Part shown: piece after piece, positions 16,828 to 26,196 of the stretch
Numbering within the stretch: position 1 is the first letter of the stretch
Layout: each line of letters opens with the position of its first letter
Assembly: GCF_030812595.1 (NCBI RefSeq)
Contig: NZ_JAUSSZ010000015.1
Span: 33,997-97,996, forward strand
Reading direction: 5' to 3'
Source of the DNA: Arthrobacter bambusae
GTDB taxonomy: Bacteria > Actinomycetota > Actinomycetes > Actinomycetales > Micrococcaceae
DNA length: 64,000 nucleotides
The notes under the pieces: generated by a model
The model's input: the letters and a program-made list of their open reading frames with translations, nothing else
Databases searched by the model: none
What the model was told of the DNA's origin: nothing
Made by a program: the position numbers and the translations under genes

Positions 16828-17240
16828 CCTTCCGAAGGTTCTTGTCCGGGCTGTAGCAGGTCGATACCAAGGAAGTCGTAGAGGGCTTTGGCCATTCGGT
16901 TGTACCGCTCCTTATTGACTTCCCATCTCGTTGAGCGTCCGACACGCTCGCCCCTCGGCGGGTCGCCAATGAGAATGCCTAGATCTTCAAGCTGATCAAG
17001 ATTTCGTCCCACCAGGCTCGTGTCCAGCGACAGTTCCTTGATGAGCGTCGCCCGTAGTGTCGGCCCGTTCGCGTAGAGATAACCTACAATCGCCAAGCGG
17101 CTGGGCGTGCTGATGACCCTCTGGGCCAGCAGGAGATCCTCTGACCAGTTCTCCTCTGGAAGGGCGTATTTAGGCACGGTCCCCATTTTGCCCCCAAGCA
17201 GAGCGATTTTCATATTTGATTCGCTCTCATCAGCTCCCAC
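16824..17240 (-). CDS. Winged-helix (ArsR/MarR-like) transcriptional regulator, 138 aa
   Basis: The centre (residues ~38-85) reads LAQRVISTPSRLAIVGYLYA, a helix pair, then LIKELSLDTSLVGRNLDQLE as the recognition helix and a basic wing RGERVGRSTRWEV. The GTG at 17240 gives 138 residues; an ATG at 17213 is an alternative. The gene runs towards the FabG-like gene and overlaps its stop. It is the second small winged-helix regulator of this locus and may control the conjugation operon on its other side or the lipid genes. Confidence 0.75.
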   Translation of the reverse strand: MGADESESNMKIALLGGKMGTVPKYALPEENWSEDLLLAQRVISTPSRLAIVGYLYANGPTLRATLIKELSLDTSLVGRNLDQLEDLGILIGDPPRGERVGRSTRWEVNKERYNRMAKALYDFLGIDLLQPGQEPSEG

Positions 17241-17460
17241 AACCCACTTATAGAAGTTTTTAACAGCTTCTTCAGTGCATTTAATGCGTTCATCATGTTA
17301 CCTTTCTATCAGCAATGAGGGCATTAAACGAGTTCTTTGGCCGCGCCACTTCAGCCGCAGGGCCGCAGGCATCCCTCCGGTAGAAGGCGCTTCGGTCTGC
17401 TTCCGATGGGGTTGCGGGCCGTTTCAGAGGACGCATGAACCGCAACGGATTCATGTCTAG

Positions 17461-18660
17461 GTGAACGAGGAAGGTGGGACCTCTGCGATGACAGAACTGA
17501 ATTTTCCGGGCGCCCGGCGCTCGGACTTGTATGTAGAAACGGAAGAACGGCCCGAAGCAGCGGCTGCGGCCACGGCATTCGAAGAGCTGGCGGATCCGTT
17601 CATGGAGCCGGCTGAACCTGGGACCGCCGCCCCGGTCCGGGGGACGGAGAAAAGCGGAAAGACCGCGTCGGCGACAACAGCAACGACACCACCCGCCGTC
17701 GTAGACGCACACGCTGATGACGACCCCGAACCCATCGCACCTGCGAAGGAGGGTTTCGCGGGTTTCCTGAACCAATTCTTCGGCGGGGCGTTCAAACTCG
17801 CGCCATCAGCGAAGGAATTGGAGGCCCGTACTGTGGCTGCGGCTCAGGGCCGTTTTGAAGACCTGATCCGGCAGTCCACGTGGACCCGCGCTGTCGGTGT
17901 CCTCGTGGCAAATAAGAAGGGCACGGCCGGAAAGACACCGCTCTCGATCCTTCTCGGCGGAGTCCTGGCCGCGATCCGTGGCGGATCGGTGGCGATCCTT
18001 GAAACCTCCGATGACAAAGGCCAGTTGGCATACCGGGCTGAGGGGGATCCGCAGCTCGGGATGGGGGAACTGGTCGCCAATATCACCAATGTCCGCACCC
18101 AGTCCCAGCTTCGGGGATACACGGTGACGCAAACGAGTTTTGCCTCGGTCATCGGCTCCACCCCCAAGTGGCGTCCGCCACTGACCCGGGAGAACGTGCT
18201 CGACGTGGCCTCGATCGTGGATGAGCACTTCACCATCCGCGTCATGGACACCGGCAACCAGTACAGCTCAGGGCCGTTCGGGGCGGCAGTGGACGTAGCT
18301 GACGTCCTCATCATCCCCACGATGCTTGCGCAGGACGCGGTATCTGAGGCCCTGGAGCTGCTGGAGTTCCTGGAACACCAGGGCGCCGAAGCTGCGCGGC
18401 TGGCACGGACGGCAATTGTGGTGATGATGTCCGACGGGCGGCCCGAGTTCAAGCCGTCCAAGCTGAAGAAGCAGTTCATGGACAAGGGCATCGCGGAGGA
18501 CCACATCTACTCGGTCCCGTATGACGCCCACGTGGCCGAGCGCGGGGCGCTGACCCTGGAAAAGCTCGCCCCGGCGACACGACAGGCCCTGACCGCGATT
18601 GCTGCTGGCGTGGTCGCCCAAACGAACCAGAACGTCTTTGAAAAGGATCAGAACCGATGA
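17461..18660 (+). CDS. ParA/MinD-like ATPase, first gene of the conjugation operon
   Basis: A 399-aa protein. The first ~115 residues are Ala/Glu/Pro-rich and probably disordered. A ParA-like domain follows: VLVANKKGTAGKTPLSILLG is a deviant Walker A in which KGGxGKT has become KGTAGKT, and IRVMDTGNQYSSG and DVLIIPTMLAQDAV sit where motifs A' and B are expected. The GTG at 17461 gives the full frame; ATG 17488, with GGTGGG upstream, is a likely alternative. Its stop overlaps the next start (ATGA), tying it to the transfer genes. Inferred: positions or primes the transfer machine or membrane complex rather than segregating DNA. Confidence 0.8.
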   Translation: MNEEGGTSAMTELNFPGARRSDLYVETEERPEAAAAATAFEELADPFMEPAEPGTAAPVRGTEKSGKTASATTATTPPAVVDAHADDDPEPIAPAKEGFAGFLNQFFGGAFKLAPSAKELEARTVAAAQGRFEDLIRQSTWTRAVGVLVANKKGTAGKTPLSILLGGVLAAIRGGSVAILETSDDKGQLAYRAEGDPQLGMGELVANITNVRTQSQLRGYTVTQTSFASVIGSTPKWRPPLTRENVLDVASIVDEHFTIRVMDTGNQYSSGPFGAAVDVADVLIIPTMLAQDAVSEALELLEFLEHQGAEAARLARTAIVVMMSDGRPEFKPSKLKKQFMDKGIAEDHIYSVPYDAHVAERGALTLEKLAPATRQALTAIAAGVVAQTNQNVFEKDQNR

Positions 18661-19016
18661 GCGTCATCCTCTCTACCGTTGCCGAACTGTCCACAAGCGT
18701 TGACCCTGCCACCATCCTTCAGGCCGGCCCTGTGCCGATGATCGACAATCCCTTTCCCGGCATCCCGGACTTCACGTCCTTGGGCGGAAAGTTCACCGAA
18801 TGGTGGCAGCGGCTCTTCGCCGTGGGGTGGGGCATTGCCCTCATCATCGCCGGCGCTTATCTGATCGTTGGCTTGGTCGCCATGGCCAAAGCGGATTCGA
18901 ACAACCCCCACGCACACGCCGAGGGTAAGAAGAAGGCCATGGGGGCCGGTATTGGCCTGTCGTGCTTGGCGGGATTCGCTGTCATCGTAGGGGCCATCCT
19001 CGCGGTGGCGGGCTGA
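18657..19016 (+). CDS. Small two-helix membrane protein (pilin/VirB2-like position)
   Basis: A 119-aa protein with two hydrophobic segments, about 52-75 (FAVGWGIALIIAGAYLIVGL) and 95-118 (GAGIGLSCLAGFAVIVGAIL), separated by a charged loop (KADSNNPHAHAEGKKK). This topology fits the VirB2/TrbC-like subunits of type IV secretion systems, but the sequence is not diagnostic. It overlaps the preceding gene by four bases and the next by one (TGATG), so it is part of the transfer operon. Confidence 0.75.
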   Translation: MSVILSTVAELSTSVDPATILQAGPVPMIDNPFPGIPDFTSLGGKFTEWWQRLFAVGWGIALIIAGAYLIVGLVAMAKADSNNPHAHAEGKKKAMGAGIGLSCLAGFAVIVGAILAVAG

Positions 19017-19684
19017 TGGTTCGCCGAAGCTCAACTGCCGATGCCCGGCGCGGATTCCCGCGCTGGGCATGGTTCGTTATCGGAAGCGCGGTGGTCATTG
19101 CCTTGGTGGCCGGGGTAAGCGCCTGGTACCAGGCCGGCCCTCGGGCGGCCGGTCCGACTGCCGCCGCGCCTGTCACCACGCACGCGGCCGCGCTGCCTAA
19201 CGGTTGCCTCGCGGGCGCGTCCAACGAGGCGGCTGGGCTTTTGAAGGCCCAGAAGGAAGCCCCGCACAGCGAAGCCGGGGCGGTTGGTCTTGCCGCTGCC
19301 GTCCTGCGTTGGATCGCGCAGTACCCCCGGCCCACTGCCGGGGACGGAGCCACCGTTTCCACGGCCATCCTGGCTGAGGGAGCGACGGGGACCGTCGCCA
19401 GCTTGGCATCAAACCTGGCTGCAGCCAAGCCGCTGCCCGGGGTAACGTCCGGGTCCCTGAACTTTGCTGACGGCCGCTATGTGGTCGAGGAGGCAACCCC
19501 CGACATGGTGCGGGTTACCGTTGGCGGGGCCGAGGTCCGCAACGGCAAACCCACGGATCAGAAAATCGCTTCCACCATCACGCTTGTATGGGAAGACGGG
19601 GCCTGGAAAGTCCGCAGCGACGGCAACGACCGGGCCCTCGACGACCTCTTCGCCACTGGTTCCGCATTCGCCGGGGGGTGCTGA
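19016..19684 (+). CDS. Membrane-anchored conjugation protein, extracytoplasmic domain
   Basis: From ATG 19016 the protein has 222 residues. A basic N-terminus is followed by one membrane segment (WAWFVIGSAVVIALVAGVSA, ~17-36) and an extracytoplasmic Ala-rich domain that ends in TITLVWEDGAWKVRSDGNDR, a strand-turn-strand like the NTF2/VirB8-type domains of Gram-positive transfer proteins (TcpC-like). The earlier in-frame codons from 18962 overlap the previous gene and are rejected; TGATG coupling supports the chosen start. It probably forms part of the trans-membrane scaffold. Confidence 0.8.
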   Translation: MVRRSSTADARRGFPRWAWFVIGSAVVIALVAGVSAWYQAGPRAAGPTAAAPVTTHAAALPNGCLAGASNEAAGLLKAQKEAPHSEAGAVGLAAAVLRWIAQYPRPTAGDGATVSTAILAEGATGTVASLASNLAAAKPLPGVTSGSLNFADGRYVVEEATPDMVRVTVGGAEVRNGKPTDQKIASTITLVWEDGAWKVRSDGNDRALDDLFATGSAFAGGC

Positions 19685-19687
19685 TTC

Positions 19688-21166
19688 ATGTTCATGCTGA
19701 TCCCAATGGAAGACAAGCCGGGCCCCGGCGGGCTTGTAGGCGGCCTGATCGACGCCGCCGTTGGAGCTGTCAAAGCTACAAAGCCTACTGCGGATGCCAT
19801 TAGCGGTGCGGTGAACTTCGCTGCTGATCCGCTGGGGGCGATCTTCACCGCAACTCGTGCGGGCGCCCAGGGGCTGGCGAAAGACCTGCTACCGGCCCTC
19901 GCTCACGCAACGGAACCGGATCTGACTGCCGACTGGTTTATCAAGGCATACGCGATCAGCTTCGCCTTATCGATTGTGGTCTGGGGCTTCCTGTTGCTCT
20001 TCCAATTCGTGGCCGTCGCCCGGGGCACCCTGGCCGGCCAGGAGTTTGCGGAGGTCCTGACGACGAAGACCGCGCTGTTCTTCGGGGGCGCCCTCTTCGG
20101 ACCCCTCATCGGCGTCATGACGGTCAAGACACTAGGTTCGCTGTCGGACAGTCTCATCTCCTGGGGGATCATCTCGTCTTCCGACCGGATGCTCCAAACC
20201 ATGGATTCGATGCTCAAAACCGACGCGGCCGCTGTGCCGGGTGGCGTCATCGTGGGAATCCTGCTGATGGTGTGCATGATCATCGGCTTGTTCGTCGTAG
20301 TGATCATGCTCGCCGTGATGCTGGTGACCTTGTACTTCTCCGGCGTCATGGCACCGCTGGGGATGGTCTGGTTCACCTCGTCCAAACATGGCTCCTTCGG
20401 CCGGAAGATCCCGCTTCTGTGGTTCGGCATCCTCGCTTGCCACCCGCTGCTGTTCTTCATGCTCGGGATCGCCTACAACATGATCGCCGCGTCCGCGTCC
20501 TGGATGAAGTGGAGCGATGGCCTGGGCACCCTGATGAACATCATCGCGTCCTTTATCGCGCTGATGATTGCAGGGCTGGCCCCGATGATCCTGATGAAGT
20601 TCGCGCCGGTCATCCCGTCGGGGGCCGGAGGTCAGAATGGCCCCTCCCTGACCCCTCCCCAGAAGGAGTACGGGCCCCAGAGCATGCGGGACGTGAAGGA
20701 CTTGAACCGCGGCGGCTCCAGCGGCTCAACCGGGGTTGATTCGACACCGGGCGACCAGGGCTCATCGCAGGACCAAGCGGCTGCTCCGGAGGAGGGATCC
20801 CTTGTCCGCAAGCTCCGTGAGCTGAACAGCGGTTCGCACGCCGATGCAGGCTCCACGCCGGGCGGTGCAGCCGGAACTCCTGCAGGGGCCAGCACTGCTG
20901 CACCCAAGCCCGGCGCTGGGGTTAGCGCACCCGCGTCCGCCGGCACGGCCACGGGTGGATCTGGTGGCATGGCTGCCGCTGGTGCCGCTGAATCCGCAAC
21001 CGGAGCCGGCGCGGCAATTGGCGTTCCCACACTGCTGGCCGCTGGTGCAGTGGCGGCAGCCGAGAAGGCCAAAGACCTGGGCGAAAGCGCAGCACGGCTC
21101 GGCGCTGCTGGTGGAGAGTACGCCGCCGGCGGCATGGACGACGAAACCGAACGGTACGGGGGATAA
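19688..21166 (+). CDS. TrbL/VirB6-like polytopic membrane protein
   Basis: A 492-aa protein. Residues ~85-310 hold five or six hydrophobic segments (for example AISFALSIVVWGFLLLFQFV and GVIVGILLMVCMIIGLFVVV), the channel-core arrangement of VirB6/TrbL proteins. The C-terminal ~170 residues are Gly/Ala/Ser/Pro-rich and low complexity, also common in this family. It lies three bases after the preceding gene. Role: inner-membrane channel subunit of the conjugative type IV secretion system. Confidence 0.82.
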   Translation: MFMLIPMEDKPGPGGLVGGLIDAAVGAVKATKPTADAISGAVNFAADPLGAIFTATRAGAQGLAKDLLPALAHATEPDLTADWFIKAYAISFALSIVVWGFLLLFQFVAVARGTLAGQEFAEVLTTKTALFFGGALFGPLIGVMTVKTLGSLSDSLISWGIISSSDRMLQTMDSMLKTDAAAVPGGVIVGILLMVCMIIGLFVVVIMLAVMLVTLYFSGVMAPLGMVWFTSSKHGSFGRKIPLLWFGILACHPLLFFMLGIAYNMIAASASWMKWSDGLGTLMNIIASFIALMIAGLAPMILMKFAPVIPSGAGGQNGPSLTPPQKEYGPQSMRDVKDLNRGGSSGSTGVDSTPGDQGSSQDQAAAPEEGSLVRKLRELNSGSHADAGSTPGGAAGTPAGASTAAPKPGAGVSAPASAGTATGGSGGMAAAGAAESATGAGAAIGVPTLLAAGAVAAAEKAKDLGESAARLGAAGGEYAAGGMDDETERYGG

Positions 21167-21169
21167 CCG

Positions 21170-22789
21170 ATGGCGACACGATTCATTGGAGGGGAATCCG
21201 GGCACCGGAGCTTCTTTGGCGGGATCAAGTCAAAGAGCCAGCTGGTCGGCCTGGCCGGGTGTGTATTCATCGGCTTCTTCGGCATGATGTTCACCGGCTG
21301 GCCGGGCCTCCTGGTCGGTGTGCTGTCCGGCTTGATCGTCTACCTCATGACGGCCGCAACGCACCGCGGCTCCTACTGGGACCGGCGCAAAAGACGACTG
21401 CGCTGGAAAGAACGCCAGAAGACCGGCACAGACCGGTTCATCCCATACAGCGCAGCGGCCTGGGAAGAAGCCAGCGCTCTGGCCAATATGGTCAAGAGTA
21501 AGGAAGAGAAGGCCAGGATCATGGGCGCCGTCCGGTCCCGCCCGGATGGAGCCGACGGTATGGGCTGGCTTGACTCCCGGACCGGGAAGCCCGGTATCGC
21601 CTGGCACGCCCCGGCGGGGGAGGAGCCTTACCTTTCGGTCGCCTTCGAAGTCTCCGGGCAGCTGCGCGGAGCAGAGTCACCGCGCAAGCAGGAGCAGGCC
21701 CAAGCAGGGTTCGGTTCCCTGCTGGCGGGCTTTGCCCCGTCCTCGAAACTCATCAGCGGAATCCAGTCCATCACCCGGGTACTTCCGCCCGATCTGGCTC
21801 TGAATGAAGCCTGGGTTGAGGATCATCTGGCCGCAGATGCCCACCCTAAAGCTGTCCGCTCCTACCAGGAGGTACTGGAGCGGACCGGCCGGGACACTTT
21901 CGTCCAGCGCCACCTGATCGTCGGCCGCTGGCCATTGACACCGGACTTCTACGCCACCGCTGCCCGGTACGGCGCGGGACGCGACGGGTGGCGCCTGTTG
22001 ATGGCCGCCGAAATCTCCTCGCTGGCCCGTTCCCTGCGTGCCGCGAAGCTGGGACGGGTACGGCCCCTGACCGCACGCGCGGTAGTGGCCATGATGCTGC
22101 ACCAGCAGAATCCGTCGCGGCCGCCGTTGATGGTTTCCGGCGTCAAGGCCGACCAAATGGGCCTCCCCTCACAGGATCAGTGGAACTCCACCTGGGTAAA
22201 GGGAACCGATCCGATCAGCGGCGAAGAGGTCCTGTGGGGGCACCGGACGGCAATGATCAGCGCCGAGAACATGGAAACCGGTGAGCGCACCCCGTACTGG
22301 CTGTTGTCTTTGCTCCACAACGCCGGCTCCGGAGCCCGGACGCTGAGCTTCCAACTGGAGACCGTCCCGGCAGACCAGGCACGCCTGTTGGCCTCCCGGG
22401 ACGTCGTGCGCGACATGGCCGCAGTAATCGCAAAGCAGAAAAAGGGCCAGCTGGTCGATCCCACAACGGACGTGAACCTGACATCGGCCAGGGCGCGCGG
22501 AAACGACCTGCTGCCCGGCACCGGGCACCACGGCGTGAACTGGGTGGGCTTCATTACGATTTCCGCCCGGACGCAGGCAGACCTGACCGAGGCCGCACGC
22601 CGGCTGGAGGAAACAGCCGGAACCTCAGCGGGCATCCAAAAACTCGAATGGCTGGACACCTACCAATCAGCGGCCGCCGGCACGACGTGGCCCATCTACC
22701 GGGGCACCCGCCCAGCAGCCCCGACGCTTGGAGCCAGGATGATGAACCAGCTTGCAGGACGTGGCGAGAAGGAAGAGAAGGTGGCCTGA
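21170..22789 (+). CDS. SCO6880-family conjugation membrane protein
   Basis: A 539-aa protein with two membrane segments near the N-terminus (LVGLAGCVFIGFFGMMFTGW and a second at ~45-62) followed by a long cytoplasmic part. The beginning RFIGGESGHRSFFGGIKSKS and the overall plan match the SCO6880 family that precedes VirB4-like ATPases in actinobacterial conjugative elements; it is the PrgI/VirB3-like membrane partner with a cytoplasmic extension. Its stop overlaps the start of the ATPase gene (TGATG at 22787-22791). Confidence 0.85.
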   Translation: MATRFIGGESGHRSFFGGIKSKSQLVGLAGCVFIGFFGMMFTGWPGLLVGVLSGLIVYLMTAATHRGSYWDRRKRRLRWKERQKTGTDRFIPYSAAAWEEASALANMVKSKEEKARIMGAVRSRPDGADGMGWLDSRTGKPGIAWHAPAGEEPYLSVAFEVSGQLRGAESPRKQEQAQAGFGSLLAGFAPSSKLISGIQSITRVLPPDLALNEAWVEDHLAADAHPKAVRSYQEVLERTGRDTFVQRHLIVGRWPLTPDFYATAARYGAGRDGWRLLMAAEISSLARSLRAAKLGRVRPLTARAVVAMMLHQQNPSRPPLMVSGVKADQMGLPSQDQWNSTWVKGTDPISGEEVLWGHRTAMISAENMETGERTPYWLLSLLHNAGSGARTLSFQLETVPADQARLLASRDVVRDMAAVIAKQKKGQLVDPTTDVNLTSARARGNDLLPGTGHHGVNWVGFITISARTQADLTEAARRLEETAGTSAGIQKLEWLDTYQSAAAGTTWPIYRGTRPAAPTLGARMMNQLAGRGEKEEKVA

Positions 22790-24360
22790 TGGGCGCTGTC
22801 GAAGAACTCAGCAAGGAAGCCATTACGGAACCGCGCGAACAGGGATTTCCGCTCATTCCCGAAGCGGAGCAGGCAGTGAGCATCGACGAACCTTCGGCCA
22901 AGGGTTCATGGATCCGGCGCGTCCCTGTGCTTCGGATGTTCGCGGCACCGGAAATCGAACAGGCTCAGGTTGAGGAGTCGGGGGAGTGGCCTCCGTACGC
23001 GGAGCAGGGAACCCGGTTGAGGGTCAACGAGCGGAGGGCAAAGAACGGCTTTTACGCCCCGTCCTTTCAGGGCGCACCGACGACCACGCGGCAGGCCGAA
23101 ATTCTGAACACAGCCTTGATCGCAGCACCTACCGGCGTCGAAGGCGTCGCTGCAGGCCGGGACGTCTTGTCGCAGACAGCCATCAGCAAAGACCCGTTCA
23201 CGGACTACAACTCAACCCCACGCCGAATCACCTCTACCAACGTGCTCGTCGTCGGTGATGTGGGGGCCGGCAAGTCCGCCTACACCAAAACCGTGTACGT
23301 GATCCGGCCCCTGATCCTCCGGCACCGCCGGGCGGTCGTCTTCGACAAGAAGAACGAGAAGGGCGAGGGCGAATACTCACCGATCGTCCGGGAGTTCAAC
23401 GGCGATCACATCAAGTTCGCCATGGATGGATCCGGCGTCATCTTCAACATCATGGACCCCGCTATTTCCGGGGTGAACGACGACGGCCTGAACAACCAGC
23501 TCGTCTACCTGAACACGATTCCGGCGCTGATTCGGGAAGGAAACGGCCCGGACGAATGGGAACGCAAAGCGCTGCGCCTGGCCTACCGCTCCATGATGAG
23601 GAACTTCGAAGGCGGCCGAACCCCAACAACGGCGGACCTGCACGACCTGCTGGGCGTCATCGACCGCAACGACTCCACTTTGGCTGACATGAGCCTGGCG
23701 ACCTTGGAGCGGTTGCACGAGAGCGGCATCTCGATGCGGTTCTGCTTCAACGAGTTGCTGGAAACATATGGCTCGATTTTTGACGGTGAGACGTCCAGGA
23801 ATGTGCGGCTGAACAAGAACCTGACCTCATTCGATATCTCCCAGCTGCCGGACACCGGCCCGGCCATACCCATGGTGATGGGGCTGGCGAACCTGTGGCT
23901 CCTGGGCACGGTCCGCCGGCCTGAGTACCGGGGTATCCGGACCAACGTGATCAACGAGGAGGCAGGCCACATCCTGGGAGGCCCGCTGGCCCTCCAGCAG
24001 CGGTCCAACATCAAGCTTTCCCGAGGCTTGGGCCTGTCGAATATCTACAACATCCACAAGGGAGCCACTGACGTTCCGGCGGGATCCCCGGGCATGGCAG
24101 TGATCGAGGAAGCGCAGACGGTGCATATCTTCCGCCAGGACAAGCCCGAGGCCGCCCAGTGGTGCGTCCGGACATTTGGCCTGAACCCGGAATCCGCGAA
24201 CGACATCATGGTTCTCCGGAACGGCCACCACCTGCTCAAATCCGGCGCGGACGCACCCGAAGTGGAGATTGAGCACGTTCGTTCTGCCTGGGAAGTGGAA
24301 ATGACCGACACCGATTCGGCGCTGCGCGAGACCGACTCCGCCTACGCGGAAGTGGCCTAA
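22789..24360 (+). CDS. VirB4/TraC-like conjugation ATPase
   Basis: A 523-aa ATPase from ATG 22789. Walker A is VVGDVGAGKSAYTK; the putative Walker B reads TNVINEEAGHIL, where Asn replaces the usual Asp, so hydrolysis may depend on the following Glu pair. Later YNIHKGATDVP and FGLNPESANDI resemble the sensor-like region of VirB4. The in-frame extension back to 22648 lies inside the SCO6880-family gene and is rejected. Role: energises assembly and substrate transfer. The variant Walker B is unusual and noted as a finding. Confidence 0.85.
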   Translation: MGAVEELSKEAITEPREQGFPLIPEAEQAVSIDEPSAKGSWIRRVPVLRMFAAPEIEQAQVEESGEWPPYAEQGTRLRVNERRAKNGFYAPSFQGAPTTTRQAEILNTALIAAPTGVEGVAAGRDVLSQTAISKDPFTDYNSTPRRITSTNVLVVGDVGAGKSAYTKTVYVIRPLILRHRRAVVFDKKNEKGEGEYSPIVREFNGDHIKFAMDGSGVIFNIMDPAISGVNDDGLNNQLVYLNTIPALIREGNGPDEWERKALRLAYRSMMRNFEGGRTPTTADLHDLLGVIDRNDSTLADMSLATLERLHESGISMRFCFNELLETYGSIFDGETSRNVRLNKNLTSFDISQLPDTGPAIPMVMGLANLWLLGTVRRPEYRGIRTNVINEEAGHILGGPLALQQRSNIKLSRGLGLSNIYNIHKGATDVPAGSPGMAVIEEAQTVHIFRQDKPEAAQWCVRTFGLNPESANDIMVLRNGHHLLKSGADAPEVEIEHVRSAWEVEMTDTDSALRETDSAYAEVA

Positions 24361-24372
24361 AGGGGGAAGACC

Positions 24373-26196
24373 ATGAGTGAAAACGTCACCGTAGAGAAGC
24401 ACAACCCGTCCGGTTCAACGGTCAAGAAGACCGAGCGTGAACTCATCGTCCTGGCCATCCTTTCCGGCGCCCTGTGGCATGTGGCCCTGGTTTGGACGAC
24501 GGGCCTAGCGTTCTCGAACTGGCCTGCAACCTGGAAAGCACTGATTGGATCGCTGATCGGTTTGGTGGCACCGGAAAAGGCGACGTCACCGGTGGCAGTG
24601 AACGGTCACCCCTCCAACGAGTGGGGCTGGCCGCTCACCGTCTGGATCCTCCTCGTGGTTCTCCTGATCGCGGCCTACATCGGGGCGCTGTTCGGGCTCA
24701 AAGCGCTCCGTGCCCGGCGCCGCAAGACCAAGACCGGAGAGAAGGGCATGAGCACAGCCAAGAGCTTGAAGACGAGGATTGAGGGCGTCGACGGTTCCTC
24801 GCTGGCACCGGCTGTGTACGTCCTCGACGGCAAGGAAATCGCCATTCGCACGGAAGATACCGCCTGCACAGTTGCCCCGCCCAAGTGGGGAAAAACCACC
24901 TACATGGTCGCGGGCATGGTGGCCGACGCCGCCGGGGCAGTGATCACCACCAGCACCCGCCCGGACGTGCTGCGCCTGACGGCAGGTGTACGGAAAGACC
25001 TGGGCAAGGTCTACGTCGCCGACTTCGACGGACTCAGCCAGTACCCCGACAAGCTCCGGTGGAACATGGTGGCCGGCTGCGATGACCCGCAGATCGCCTC
25101 CGAACGGGCCTCGGCCATGGTTAACGCCATGCCCCGGACCGGTGCACCGTCCTCGGCAGACCGATACTTCGACTCCGGCTGCGTCATGATCCTCGAAGCA
25201 CTGCTGCACGCCGCCGCCCTGAAAGAAGGCGGCTCGATGCGGGATGTGCTGCGCTGGTCCCAGAACTTCACCGAGCACGAACCGGCAAACATCCTCCGTG
25301 CGAAGTCCCCGACCGTGAAGACCTGGGCAGGAAACCTCGACGAGTGGTGCCGGCAAAACAACCCGGACACCATCGGCAACACCAAGACCACCTTGGGCAA
25401 GATCACCGGGCCGATGAAGAACGAGAACGTTCTGTCAATGCTGTGCCCCACGACGGATGATCCCGGCATCGACGTCAACACCTTCACCGAGGCGGCGAAC
25501 ACGCTGTACTGCCTGACCCGCGTGTCCATGAACGCCTCGACGGCCCCGATTGTCACCGCCCTGGTCGAATCGCTCGTCCAGGCGGCAATCCGTACATCGG
25601 GTGCCATGGCGTCCGGGAAGCTGGACGTGCCGCTGTCCGTCATCCTGGATGAAGCGGCAAACACCTGCGCCCTGCCGTCGCTGCCGTCATTGATGTCCGA
25701 AGGTGGCGGCAACGGCATCCACACATCCGTGTTCGTCCAGACCTACTCCCAGCTGGTGAACCGCTGGGGCGAGGAAGGTGCGGAAACGATCTTCGATTCC
25801 GCAGCAGCCAAGACAGTTTTCGGCGGCATCTCCGACGTGAAGTTCCTGACCAAGATTTCCGATCTGATCGGCAAGCACTGGGTGGAGCACACGTCGACCT
25901 CGTCATCGACCGGCAAGGACGGTGTGCCGTCCGTCAACATTTCCAAGTCCAAGCAGCTCGATCAGAAAATGCGCGTCGATGAAATCCGCAAGCTGCCCCA
26001 GGGCAAGGTCTTGCTGATGTACCGCGAGATTGAAGCCGTCGTCAACGTCGTGCCGTGGTGGGAACGGCCCGACAGCGCGAAGTTCAAGGACTCCCGCGTA
26101 TGGTGCCTGAACAAAGAAGGCATCACGGCCGAGACGGCGGCGAAGGTGGCGGCGGCTGAGACCGCTGCAGAAGCGAACCTGGCGGCCGCATCGTGA
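24373..26196 (+). CDS. VirD4/TraG-like type IV coupling protein
   Basis: A 607-aa protein with two N-terminal membrane segments (LIVLAILSGALWHVALVWTT and LTVWILLVVLLIAAYIGALF) and a cytoplasmic ATPase domain. Walker A is APPKWGKTTYM, the VirD4-style form; Walker B is LSVILDEAANTCALPSL, as in coupling proteins. The C-terminal segment RVDEIRKLPQGKVLLMYREI matches the TraD/TraG C-terminal signature. It brings DNA-relaxase complexes to the channel. RBS AGGGGGAAG lies just upstream. Downstream DUF4913 gene overlaps by four bases. Confidence 0.9.
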   Translation: MSENVTVEKHNPSGSTVKKTERELIVLAILSGALWHVALVWTTGLAFSNWPATWKALIGSLIGLVAPEKATSPVAVNGHPSNEWGWPLTVWILLVVLLIAAYIGALFGLKALRARRRKTKTGEKGMSTAKSLKTRIEGVDGSSLAPAVYVLDGKEIAIRTEDTACTVAPPKWGKTTYMVAGMVADAAGAVITTSTRPDVLRLTAGVRKDLGKVYVADFDGLSQYPDKLRWNMVAGCDDPQIASERASAMVNAMPRTGAPSSADRYFDSGCVMILEALLHAAALKEGGSMRDVLRWSQNFTEHEPANILRAKSPTVKTWAGNLDEWCRQNNPDTIGNTKTTLGKITGPMKNENVLSMLCPTTDDPGIDVNTFTEAANTLYCLTRVSMNASTAPIVTALVESLVQAAIRTSGAMASGKLDVPLSVILDEAANTCALPSLPSLMSEGGGNGIHTSVFVQTYSQLVNRWGEEGAETIFDSAAAKTVFGGISDVKFLTKISDLIGKHWVEHTSTSSSTGKDGVPSVNISKSKQLDQKMRVDEIRKLPQGKVLLMYREIEAVVNVVPWWERPDSAKFKDSRVWCLNKEGITAETAAKVAAAETAAEANLAAAS

